A stretch of DNA of 18,842 nt from Clostridia bacterium (GCA_900772235.1 CAAGQX010000162.1:1-18842), one strand, 5' to 3'. Shown: positions 6,913 to 14,857, numbered from the stretch's first letter. The notes: generated by a model not told the origin, from the letters alone. Made by a program: numbers and translations.

Positions 6913-8890
6913 TTAGTTATTTGTATATAAAATAACTTTACTAGAATTTCTTACTTGTATTCCTTGCTTTGGTAATTGATTTGTTACTATTGCCTCGGTA
7001 TTATCTGTATCTACTTCACATTCTATTTCTAATTCTTTTAACATTTTTTTAGCTTCTTTTACAGTAAGTCCAGTTACATTTGGCATTTCTATTTGTGTTC
7101 CTTCATCATCTTCTTGATTTTTTGTAACTTCTAAATATGGCAATACTTCTCCGAAGTATTTGCGATGCAATTGGTGCTGCAACACCACCTCCTTGGTGTC
7201 CTCCCTCTCCTGTTGGATTATATAATACTATTAATATAACTAATTCTGGATCTGCAGTGTTTGCCACACCTATAAAAGATGTTACATATTTTCCTGTATT
7301 TACGCCGTCTTCTGATGTTCCTGTTTTTCCTCCTATTGCATATCCTGCAACTTGTGCATTTCTTCCAGTTCCTTCGGCTACAACTGATGTCATCATACTC
7401 AATACTTTTTTTGCTGTATCTTCTGATATTACTTGTGTTCCTTCTTTTACTTCATAATCTGTTCTTTCTCCTGTTTGGCTATTAATTTGTGCTTTTACTA
7501 TTCTTGGAGTAACACTTTTCCCAAAGTTTGCAATTGTTCCTACCATTTTTATCATTTGCATAGGAGTTACCTCAAATCTTTGCCCAAAACTTATTGTTGC
7601 AAGTTCTACTGGTCCTACTTTTTCTTCTTTTAAGAAAATACTATTTGCCTCGCCTGGTAAATCAATTCCCGTCTTTTCTAGTAATCCAAATTTTTGTAAA
7701 TATCCATAATATGCTTTTACTCCTATTTTTTGTCCAAGCCCTATAAATACTGGGTTACAAGAGTTCATAAGAGCTTGCCTCAAACTTTCAGAGCCGTGTG
7801 GTCTATAGTATCTCCAACATTTTATTCTTGTACCTGCAATATTTATTGAACCAGTACAGCCAAAACTTACTGTATCTATATCTTTTACTATACCTTCTTC
7901 AATGGCTGAAGATGCCGTTACTAGTTTGAATGTAGACCCTGGTTCATATGTATCTGATATTGCTTTATTTCTCCACATTTGTTGAAGCGCTGCAGATTTC
8001 TCGCCAGATGATAGATTTTCCCAGTTAGCTGCCATTTCAGTATTATTTATAGTATATGGCGAGTTTAAATCATAACTTGGGTATGATGCTAAAGCTAAAA
8101 CATTTCCTGTTTTAGGCTCCATTATTATAACATTTCCACCATCTGTACACACATTATCTATGCAAGCTTCTGTTAAATATTTTTCTGCTATTGATTGCAC
8201 AGTCATATCTATTGAAAGAACCAAATCATCTCCATTTATTGCCGCTTCGTAATCCTCTCCTTCTTTTTCCATATCTGTTCCAGTTGCATCTGTTAATTTT
8301 AATATTTTCCCTTGCGTTCCTTTTAGCACCTCATCATAACGACTTTCAATTCCATCAAGTCCTTGGTTATCGCTTCCTGTAAAACCAATTATATTTGCTG
8401 CTAAGCTACTATATGGGTAATATCTTTTGGAATCTTCATCTATATTTATTCCTGTTTTTATATTATTTTGTTCCATCCACACTCTTAATTTGTCTGTTTC
8501 ATCTTTACTTACTTTTTTTACTATAGTTTCTATGGAACTGTTTTTGCTTACTTTTTTTAAAGTTTTTTCGTAATCTAAATTAAAAATATCTGCAAGTGCT
8601 CTTGCAACTCTTTCTTTATCCGATTTTTGAATATTGCCTGGGTTTACTGAAACAGTCTCCACGCTTGCGCTTACTGCTAAGGCTGTTTTTCCCGTTGCAT
8701 CCCATATAGTTCCTCTTTTAGGATTAATTTTTCTATTTAAAGTTTGTTGTGCATAGGCTTTAGCCTTTAACTCAGAGCCTTGCACAAACTGTATAAATCC
8801 AACCCTTACTATTAATAAATTGCAAAGAACAAATGTTACTATCAGCATTCTCATTAATCTTTTTTTCCTACTAATACTTGTTACCTTCAT
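6913..8890 (-). CDS. spoVD: SpoVD/FtsI class B penicillin-binding protein with PASTA domain, split by +1 frame break
   Basis: This transpeptidase crosslinks peptidoglycan outside the membrane and partners with the SEDS polymerase. It has a cytoplasmic basic start, a membrane helix (about 14-36), the PBP dimerisation domain (about 55-210) and the transpeptidase domain. The active-site motifs are STFK (319-322, catalytic Ser319), SCN (377-379) and KTGT (522-525). The initiating frame runs 594 codons and ends in a foreign basic tail after Leu579. Skipping C7153 joins AAPIASQIL to GEVLPYLEV and adds 79 residues, including a PASTA domain (MPNVTGLTVKEAKKMLKEL onward), for a total of 658. That matches SpoVD-type proteins. 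The ATG start has AGAGGT 7 bases upstream. The unshifted product would keep the whole catalytic domain but lose PASTA. SpoVD versus vegetative FtsI/PbpB is not resolvable here. Confidence 0.9.
7142..7160. other. Perfect hairpin overlapping the spoVD frame break
   Basis: AATACTTC (7142-7149) and GAAGTATT (7153-7160) are perfect inverted copies with a 3-base loop. The extra C of the frame break (minus-strand base at 7153) forms the loop-closing C-G pair. Without it the stem would be 7 bp with a 4-base loop. The hairpin may stimulate frameshifting, or may have templated the insertion. Confidence 0.6.
7150..7156 (-). other. Candidate +1 frameshift site in spoVD: CTT-CGG-A
   Basis: Codon 579 is CTT (7156-7154) and codon 580 is CGG (7153-7151). 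Skipping C7153 makes the next codon GGA (Gly) and opens the PASTA-encoding frame, which runs to 6913. CTT can re-pair one base downstream at TTC if decoded by tRNA-Leu with anticodon GAG. CTT followed by a slow codon is also the pattern at the known +1 sites of prfB (CTT-TGA) and Ty1 (CTT-AGG). The shape matches the ftsW site (NNN-CGG-A). Confidence 0.55.
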
Positions 8891-8903
8891 AAACTTACCT
8901 CTA

Positions 8904-8939
8904 ATTAAAAAACTAGAGATTAAAAATAATCTCTAGTTT
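8904..8939 (-). terminator. Intrinsic terminator after the TelA gene, before spoVD
   Basis: The 13-bp perfect stem AAACTAGAGATTA (8910-8922) with TAATCTCTAGTTT (8927-8939) has a 4-base loop, and a run of six U's follows on the minus strand. It closes the envelope operon. It ends only 14 bp before spoVD, so any promoter for spoVD must lie upstream of it or inside the operon; the hairpin could therefore also act as an attenuator in the spoVD leader. Confidence 0.8.
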
Positions 8940-8960
8940 AATATATTCATATTTAGTTTT

Positions 8961-8992
8961 ATTATGTTGGTATTATTGTTTACTTTAAACAA
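8961..8992 (-). promoter_or_regulatory. Candidate spoVD promoter with operator-like dyad
   Basis: TTGTTTA-CTT-TAAACAA (8976-8992) is a perfect 7+7 inverted repeat typical in size of a repressor site. A possible -35 TTTAAA (8984-8989) overlaps it, 17 bp from a possible -10 CATAAT (8961-8966). The promoter matches are modest in this AT-rich DNA, and the dyad is the stronger observation. Confidence 0.35.
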
Positions 8993-9006
8993 TCTTTCAT
9001 AGTAAA

Positions 9007-10158
9007 TTAATTATTTGATTTTACTTCTAATAATTTTTCTTTTAATCTAGATTCTATGTTTTGTAATTCCACTTCTGCTTCTTTTCTTGCTTTGCTTCCA
9101 TTTTCGTGGATTTCTATTAATTCATTTAATGTATCAATAATATCTTCATTTGTTTTTTGTAATGTTTCTATATCAACTATTGCTCTTTCAGATTCTTTTG
9201 CAATATCTATTGTTCCTTGTTTTAGTGTTTCACTATTTTTCTTTAACATTTCATTTGTTAAATCTGTTACAGCTTTTTGTGCATCTAATGCAGATTTAGC
9301 GTGTGTAATTCCTAAAGCAATAACAATTTGGTTTTTCCAAAGTGGTATAGTATTTATTAATGAACTTTGGATTTTTTCTACTAATTCACTATCATTGCCT
9401 TGTATTAATCTAATTTGTGGTGCCATTTGAATTGATATAATTCTTGTTGCTTTTAAGTCGTATATTTTCTTTTCAAATCTGTTTATTGTATTTATCATAT
9501 CATTAACATTTTGCACATCTGTTTGATCATTTGATTCTTGAGCTATTCTTTGTAATTCTGGTAATAGTGTTTCTTTTAATTCTTCAATTTTTTTCTCACC
9601 AGCAATTATGTATAAAGATAATTGTTTGAAATATTCAAGATTTTTTTCATACATACTATCAAATACTGCTATATCTTTTAGCATTTGTAACTTATGGCTC
9701 TCTAATTTTTGTTCAATTTTGTCTATATTGTTTTCAACTTTGTTATATTTTGCTATAAGTTTTTCTAATTCCTTTTTTGCAGTGTGGAATATTCCGAAAA
9801 GTCCTTTATATTCCTTAGTAGGTACATCACTGTTAAATTCTTTTATTTCTACAACTAATTCTGAAAGTAAATCTCCAACTTCACCTGTGCTTCTTGTTTT
9901 TACACTATCTAATACTGAATCTGAAAATTTCGATATATTAGTTTGAGCAGATGAACCATATTGTAATACCTCTGTTGTATTTTTAACATCGATTTTTGAT
10001 ATAAATTCATCAATAGCTTTTTTCTCTTCTTCTGATAATTCATTGTAGTTTAATGACTTTTCAACTACTTCTTCAGGAACTGCCTTCCCTACTACTAAAC
10101 TTTCTTCTACTTTTGCTGTATCTAAATTAGATACCACCTTTTCTTCTAATTCTTCCAT
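9007..10158 (-). CDS. TelA-family (toxic anion resistance) protein
   Basis: A 383-residue acidic, helix-rich cytoplasmic protein with no membrane segment. It contains the TelA/YaaN-type pattern: an N-terminal ISKIDVKNTTEVLQYGSSAQTNISKFSDSVLD region (about 48-80, shown in two parts: ISKIDVKN, QYGSSAQTNISKFSDSVL), a central coiled-coil region (about 130-250), then QMAPQIRLIQGNDSELVEKIQ near 245 and a second long helical region to the end. I choose ATG at 10158 because AAAGG lies 9 bases upstream; ATG at 10167 touches the same site directly. TelA proteins are linked by name to tellurite resistance, and homologues sit beside XpaC-like genes in Bacillus; their biochemistry is poorly known. It is the last gene of the four-gene operon. 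Confidence 0.85.
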   Translation of the reverse strand: MEELEEKVVSNLDTAKVEESLVVGKAVPEEVVEKSLNYNELSEEEKKAIDEFISKIDVKNTTEVLQYGSSAQTNISKFSDSVLDSVKTRSTGEVGDLLSELVVEIKEFNSDVPTKEYKGLFGIFHTAKKELEKLIAKYNKVENNIDKIEQKLESHKLQMLKDIAVFDSMYEKNLEYFKQLSLYIIAGEKKIEELKETLLPELQRIAQESNDQTDVQNVNDMINTINRFEKKIYDLKATRIISIQMAPQIRLIQGNDSELVEKIQSSLINTIPLWKNQIVIALGITHAKSALDAQKAVTDLTNEMLKKNSETLKQGTIDIAKESERAIVDIETLQKTNEDIIDTLNELIEIHENGSKARKEAEVELQNIESRLKEKLLEVKSNN

Positions 10159-10182
10159 TTCTATCATCCTTTCTTTTTTAGC

Positions 10183-11307
10183 TTATTTTGCTAAATAATT
10201 AATCATTTCCTCATACATATTCATTTTTAAGCCAGACACTGTACTATTAATGCTTTGAGGTATTCCTTTTACATTTACTTTAGAAACATCATAATTTCCT
10301 CCAGTAATACCTGTTCTAAATCCATATTTAGACCAAGCAATTTGTCCTATTTCTTTATCTTCAAATGCCTTATAGAACTCATTTCCAGTTTCGTTAAATG
10401 TTGCTATACAGTGCGAATTCCATATTGTTGGTGTAGGATATAATATTCTAATTTTATCTTTTACTTGTTCCCATCCATCTGGATTAGAATTTGCGAAGTC
10501 TATAACACTTTTTTCATAGTCAACAATCATTGGTTTTCCTCCAACTCCTGTTTTTAGATATAGTTCAAATAAGTCTGCTGGAGTATTATTCATATATCCA
10601 GATTTTATATAGAATTCTTTTAAGTTTGCTAAATTTTCTTGTAAATTTTCTTCTGTTACTGTTCCTCCACACATTATAGATAATAATAGCCCATAATATG
10701 TTGCACCTGGCGATGATGTAACTGGATCGGTTGAATCTATATTAATTGAACCATATAGCATATTAACACCTATGTCAGACCATTTCTTTCCTTCTAAAAT
10801 ATATGATATTAATTTATTCATATCTGTAATGTAATACACTCCATCTGTTTCAGTAACAATGTTTTCTTTCATTAGTGCATCTACAACTGTGTCCCAACTA
10901 TATATAACTATTGGTGTATTTAGTGTAAGTCCTCCATCTAAAACTCTATCTCTTGGAGCTTCTCCTTTTGAGCTATCTGCAGTTGTTTTGAAATAGTCGT
11001 AAAATCTTTGGTCTGAACAAAACATAGCATCATATTTAGAGCCGTCTTCTCTAACCAAACTGTTTTTTACTAATTTTCCATTACTCCAAGAATCATAAAC
11101 AACATTTAAACCATATTTTTTTTGCATTATGCTAACAACCTCTTCATCCGCAATAAAGTTTTCTTTTCCTCCTCCAGTTGCTACATATACTGTTTTTAAG
11201 TTAGCTGTGCTATTATTTTTATTTGCAAACTTATTAATAATTATTATAATAAATATTAATATTATTAATATAACTAAACCTGTTATAACTTGTTTTTTTC
11301 TACTCAA
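10183..11307 (-). CDS. Membrane-anchored extracellular substrate-binding-like protein
   Basis: The 374-residue protein has a short basic N-terminus, one membrane helix (about 8-28) with no lipobox cysteine, then an extracellular domain that reads like a type 2 periplasmic binding protein of the molybdate/iron/sulfate group: VYVATGGGKENF near 40, YDAMFCSDQRFYDYF near 97, and SSPGATYYGLLLS near 200. No ABC ATPase or permease is nearby, so it is more likely a sensor or ligand-presenting domain than a transporter part. The start is TTG at 11307, with GGAGGTG 10 bases upstream overlapping the end of the preceding gene. The ligand is unknown. Its architecture parallels the binding domain of the VWA fusion two genes upstream. 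Confidence 0.75.
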   Translation of the reverse strand: MSRKKQVITGLVILIILIFIIIIINKFANKNNSTANLKTVYVATGGGKENFIADEEVVSIMQKKYGLNVVYDSWSNGKLVKNSLVREDGSKYDAMFCSDQRFYDYFKTTADSSKGEAPRDRVLDGGLTLNTPIVIYSWDTVVDALMKENIVTETDGVYYITDMNKLISYILEGKKWSDIGVNMLYGSINIDSTDPVTSSPGATYYGLLLSIMCGGTVTEENLQENLANLKEFYIKSGYMNNTPADLFELYLKTGVGGKPMIVDYEKSVIDFANSNPDGWEQVKDKIRILYPTPTIWNSHCIATFNETGNEFYKAFEDKEIGQIAWSKYGFRTGITGGNYDVSKVNVKGIPQSINSTVSGLKMNMYEEMINYLAK

Positions 11308-11314
11308 TATTTTA

Positions 11315-11947
11315 TTACACCTCCTCTTTTTTATTTTCTATTTTTATATTCATTTCATCTAAGAAGCCATCTGATTTTAGCATTGTTTCAAAAACTTTTA
11401 GTTCAGCATTTGTATCTACCATTTCTGTTTGATAAACATTAGTTAGCTGTTCTTCAAATGCTACTTTTATTTTTGCTATCATTTCCTCAACTGATGACAT
11501 AAATTTCTTGCTTTCTTTAGTTGTTAATTTTTGATTTTCAATTTCGTCGTATCTTTCTAGAATTTTAATTGTTATTGGTAAATAATAGTTTAAGAAATTA
11601 CGCACATTTTTTAATTTTTGTGGGTTCTTATTTACAGCATCTACAATTTTATTTGATGTATCGTAAATATTTCTTGTATTTTGCACTATTTCTGGATTTT
11701 CTAATTTAGTAGAAATAGTTTTCATCTTTTCTATTAATTCTTTTGCCTTTTTTAAAGCTTCTTTATCGCTTTCTTCAATGTTATCTGATATATCAATTTT
11801 GCTTTTATCATTGAAAATTAATATGCCTGCTCCATATGCTGCTATTCCTATTGCTGCTGCCGGTATAGCACTTATTCCACAAGCAAGGTATGGAATTGCA
11901 AAAAATGTTCCTCCTAGTATACAAGAATATATATATTTATTTTTCAA
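11315..11947 (-). CDS. XpaC-like (5-bromo-4-chloroindolyl phosphate hydrolysis family) membrane protein
   Basis: The 210-residue protein starts with a glycine/alanine-rich hydrophobic hairpin (about 6-46, two membrane helices). A charged helical domain follows (about 55-210) with EALKKAKELIEKMKTIS and FLNYYLPITIKILERYDEIENQ, the pattern of XpaC/YceG-like proteins. The start is TTG at 11947, with AGGAGG 7 bases upstream. The coding gap to the VWA gene is 13 bp and to the next gene 7 bp, so translation is tightly coupled. In Bacillus the xpaC gene lies beside the TelA homologue yaaN, so the pairing with TelA here supports the call. The molecular function is not established. Confidence 0.75.
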   Translation of the reverse strand: MKNKYIYSCILGGTFFAIPYLACGISAIPAAAIGIAAYGAGILIFNDKSKIDISDNIEESDKEALKKAKELIEKMKTISTKLENPEIVQNTRNIYDTSNKIVDAVNKNPQKLKNVRNFLNYYLPITIKILERYDEIENQKLTTKESKKFMSSVEEMIAKIKVAFEEQLTNVYQTEMVDTNAELKVFETMLKSDGFLDEMNIKIENKKEEV

Positions 11948-11960
11948 TGCTATTCCTCCT

Positions 11961-13565
11961 TTAATTGTATCCTCTTACTTGTTTAAAAGCGCTTAATAAA
12001 TCTGTTCTTCCGTCAAAAACTTTTGCATTAGTTAAATTTGCAATATCTTCTAGTTGTTCAGGATCTGCATATCCAAACATTATGCTATAAATAGGAATAT
12101 CTTTTCCAATTCTATTATAAGCCTTTTCTAACTCATTTATGGAACCACAATTTGAAAGTCCATCTGTCATTAAAATTATTGATAAATTATATGTATCTGA
12201 ATCTTCTTGGCTTAACATATCTAATGCATTAGTTGATGCTAAATATATATTTGTAGAGCCTCTTGTATCTGCTTTTTCTATTTCATCAATTAAATCAGTT
12301 GTTTCAATTCCATTTTGAGTTTCCCATACTCCCATAATGTTATGGTCAAATGCTATAACAGATATTTTATCTTTACTTGAAAATTGTAGCATATTTTTTT
12401 CAGCTTCTTCTTCAGTCAAAATATATTTCATCGCCTTAACAAGCTCAGTATTTCCTTCTCCATACATACTTCCTGAATAGTCTAAACAAAATACTATGTG
12501 TACTGGTTTTCTTAATTCAGATTGGTACAAGCCTAATGCCTTTTTAATTACTGCTGTACTTGGGTATTTTACTGGAACTAAATATTTTGTTGTATCTATT
12601 CCCCAGTTTGGATTAAAAGTACTTTTATCAGCATCTGGGTTTGTTCCGCCATACCAGACTCTTCTACCTGTTTGTACAAGTTCTTGCTGTCCTTCATCAC
12701 TTAAAATATAATTTTGCAATTTCGTAAACGCTTCTAACTTTTGTTTGTCAGAATTATCAATATAAGCTAAAGGTGAATCCGATATTGAAACGCCGTCTTT
12801 TGCATAAATTATGTATAAGGGGTCTTTGCCTGCAGTTTCAAGTTTTTTATTTATATTTATAATTGATGTTTCATATGTTATAACTGCTTCATAATCCCCA
12901 TTTAAAAACATTTCTTCTAAGAATTCTTCACTTCCAGATGACCTTGTCATTCCTTCAAACAATTCTTTTATTTGAGTTTTTAAATTTTCATCATCTAGCA
13001 TTTCTTGTGTTAATATTTCTGGATTTCCTGCAAGTGTACTTAAGAATCCCAAATACGCTGTTGCACCTGTGTTAGTTTGAGTAGCTGAAGCCATATTGAA
13101 TTTTAGTTTACCATTTTGTATTGCATTTAGAATGTCTTTAGTGTATACATCTTTATTTATAAATCCTAGTTCTTCTGCTTTTGACTTTTTAATTCCAAAA
13201 ACTACGGGGTTAATACTTGTAGATTTAGAATTCTTAACTGAAACACTTTTATCTAGCATATATAGCCAAATAGAATTAGATGTCCAAACCGCGTCATATT
13301 CAGCTCCACTATTTAGTTTATCCATTATATCTATTGTTCCTGCATAATCTATAGTTAGATTAATATCGTTTTTATTGGCAAAGTCTTTTAATACGTCTTC
13401 TAAATCACTATTTTCCGAACTTGATATTAGTCTAAACTCATTTGATTTTGCTTTAATTAAATGGTTTATGCTTGTGACATTACTTGTAAACTTAATTACC
13501 ACTGCGCAAATAAAAATAAACAATATTATTGCTATAGTTATCAGCTTTTTGGTGTTTTCTCCCAT
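11961..13565 (-). CDS. Membrane-anchored substrate-binding and von Willebrand factor A domain protein
   Basis: The 534-residue protein has an N-terminal membrane helix (about 8-27), an extracellular periplasmic-binding-protein-like domain (about 40-330; YDAVWTSNSIWLYML, TGATAYLGFLSTLAG, AVITYETSI) and a C-terminal VWA domain (about 350-534). The VWA has a complete metal-ion-dependent adhesion site: DYSGS (DxSxS) near 363, the Thr in RGSTNIYLAS near 430, and the Asp in LMTDGLSN near 467. This points to metal-dependent binding of a protein or polymer ligand outside the cell. The ATG start has AGAGGAG 6 bases upstream, and the gene is first in its operon, behind a clear promoter. The same fusion is known in Firmicutes, but its role is not; no transporter genes accompany it. 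Confidence 0.8.
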   Translation of the reverse strand: MGENTKKLITIAIILFIFICAVVIKFTSNVTSINHLIKAKSNEFRLISSSENSDLEDVLKDFANKNDINLTIDYAGTIDIMDKLNSGAEYDAVWTSNSIWLYMLDKSVSVKNSKSTSINPVVFGIKKSKAEELGFINKDVYTKDILNAIQNGKLKFNMASATQTNTGATAYLGFLSTLAGNPEILTQEMLDDENLKTQIKELFEGMTRSSGSEEFLEEMFLNGDYEAVITYETSIININKKLETAGKDPLYIIYAKDGVSISDSPLAYIDNSDKQKLEAFTKLQNYILSDEGQQELVQTGRRVWYGGTNPDADKSTFNPNWGIDTTKYLVPVKYPSTAVIKKALGLYQSELRKPVHIVFCLDYSGSMYGEGNTELVKAMKYILTEEEAEKNMLQFSSKDKISVIAFDHNIMGVWETQNGIETTDLIDEIEKADTRGSTNIYLASTNALDMLSQEDSDTYNLSIILMTDGLSNCGSINELEKAYNRIGKDIPIYSIMFGYADPEQLEDIANLTNAKVFDGRTDLLSAFKQVRGYN

Positions 13566-13590
13566 TACATTCTCCTCTCTTTTTTTGTTA

Positions 13591-13620
13591 ATTATATCAT
13601 TATAAAAAACATTTTGTAAA
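13591..13620 (-). promoter_or_regulatory. Promoter of the VWA-XpaC-SBP-TelA operon
   Basis: The extended -10 TGA-TATAAT (TATAAT at 13591-13596) and the -35 TTTACA (13615-13620) are spaced 18 bp apart. The predicted start is about 20 bp before the VWA gene. The sugar-kinase terminator lies just upstream, so the operon is an independent unit. Confidence 0.7.
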
Positions 13621-13690
13621 TAAATTTTATATATATAACCTAAGTTTTATATATTTGTTTTCAGTACACATCTTTTTAAAATTTATAGCA

Positions 13691-13718
13691 AAAAAATAAG
13701 AACAAAACTGTTCTTATT
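13691..13718 (-). terminator. Intrinsic terminator of the sugar-kinase gene
   Basis: The 10-bp stem AATAAGAACA (13695-13704) with TGTTCTTATT (13709-13718) has a 4-base loop, followed by a run of six U's on the minus strand. The stem overlaps the kinase stop codon. Confidence 0.78.
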
Positions 13719-14829
13719 CCTTATATTTTTTATAGTTTTCCAAAATATAATTATTTATATAATCTATTTTGCCTTCTATATCTTCCACTAATTTTATTTG
13801 GTTTCTCGCTCTGTCTAAATTATGAGTTTCATAGTTACATTTGAAATATGTATCTCCATTAATGTAATCATCTAAAAATCTTATTGCAAGTTCAAATGTC
13901 ATAAGAATTATTGAGCTTCCCATTAATTTTATTTCTTCTTCTGTAATATATGGTGCAATCTCACTTAAATATCCATCTGTGTATGCTTCAAATAATTCAT
14001 TTCGCATAAATACTTTGTTTAAGTCTTTTTCGTCTTCTTCTGCATTTGAAGCAGCCGATCTTATTCCATCGCCATAGTCATATAAGCCACTTCCTGGCAT
14101 TACTGTATCTAAATCTACTACTGCTAAAAAATCTTTTGTTTCTTTATTCATCATTACATTATTTACTTTTGTATCGTTATGTGTAACACGATATGGTATT
14201 TGGCTATTTGCAAGTTTATCTACAATTATACTTACAATTTCTTTTCTGTCTAAAATAAATTTAATTTCTCTATCTACAGTTTTTACTCTGTTTGCAATAT
14301 CTTTTTCCACATCTTTTTCAAAATCTGTGAATCTTTTTTTAGTGTTATGAAAGTCTTTTATTGTTTCTGCTAAATTTTCCATTGGGAAATCGTTTAATAA
14401 TTTTTGAAAATTTCCAAAAGCTTTTCCTGTATTAAACACTACTTCTTCACTTACAGATGTGTTATAACAAATAGAATTTTCTATAAAATTATATGCTCTA
14501 TAAAACTCTTCTTCTCCCTCATCATTTTCAATAACTAATAATTTTTTCCCGTCTGTTGTTTTTAAAACTTGAAGAACTTTATGAATTTTATCGTTTTGCT
14601 TATTCATTTGTTCTTTCAAAAAATGAGTAACACTTTCAATGTTTTCCATAAGTTCATATGGATTTTTAAATACATTATTATTAATTTGTTGAATTAAATA
14701 TCTCTTTTTTTCACCGTTTTCATCATATGTGGCTACATATGTTTTGTTTATATTTCCTGTGTTTTTTTGTTTTACTTCTAATAGATTTCCTGGTATGTCA
14801 AATTTTTTAATTATTTCTTCATTTATCAT
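13714..14829 (-). CDS. Aminoglycoside-phosphotransferase-fold sugar kinase, N-acetylhexosamine 1-kinase (NahK)-like
   Basis: The 371-residue cytoplasmic kinase has the APH/choline-kinase fold. NTGNINKTYVA (about 23-33) is the nucleotide-loop region, RYLIQQINNNVFKNPYELMENI (RYLIQQIN and VFKNPYELMENI) is characteristic of the NahK group, HNDTKVNNVMM near 218 is the catalytic loop with its Asp, and VVDLDTVMPGSGLYDYGD near 237 carries the metal-binding Asp. Family members phosphorylate GlcNAc or GalNAc at C1. Related anomeric kinases (AmgK type) salvage MurNAc/GlcNAc for cell-wall synthesis, an attractive fit with this location but only inference. The ATG start is preceded by GAGGT. The gene has its own promoter and terminator and sits between ftsL and spoVD, where it is not usually found. 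Confidence 0.75.
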   Translation of the reverse strand: MINEEIIKKFDIPGNLLEVKQKNTGNINKTYVATYDENGEKKRYLIQQINNNVFKNPYELMENIESVTHFLKEQMNKQNDKIHKVLQVLKTTDGKKLLVIENDEGEEEFYRAYNFIENSICYNTSVSEEVVFNTGKAFGNFQKLLNDFPMENLAETIKDFHNTKKRFTDFEKDVEKDIANRVKTVDREIKFILDRKEIVSIIVDKLANSQIPYRVTHNDTKVNNVMMNKETKDFLAVVDLDTVMPGSGLYDYGDGIRSAASNAEEDEKDLNKVFMRNELFEAYTDGYLSEIAPYITEEEIKLMGSSIILMTFELAIRFLDDYINGDTYFKCNYETHNLDRARNQIKLVEDIEGKIDYINNYILENYKKYKE

Positions 14830-14848
14830 AATATCAACCTCGAGGATT

Positions 14849-14857
14849 ATTATAACA
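14849..14857 (-). promoter_or_regulatory. Extended -10 element upstream of the sugar-kinase gene
   Basis: TGT-TATAAT (TGnTATAAT) lies about 20 bp before the kinase ATG. No convincing -35 is present 17 bp upstream, but an extended -10 can suffice. It is just downstream of the REP-like repeats and the ftsL terminator. Confidence 0.5.

Noticed and set aside
6913..7188. PASTA segment as a separate small gene
   Set aside because: Its first residues are an out-of-frame reading of the PBP C-terminus. There is no ribosome binding site, and the PASTA sequence is the expected continuation of SpoVD.
10183..13565. ABC importer operon
   Set aside because: Binding-protein-like domains are present, but there is no permease or ATPase, and both proteins carry a membrane helix instead of a lipobox.
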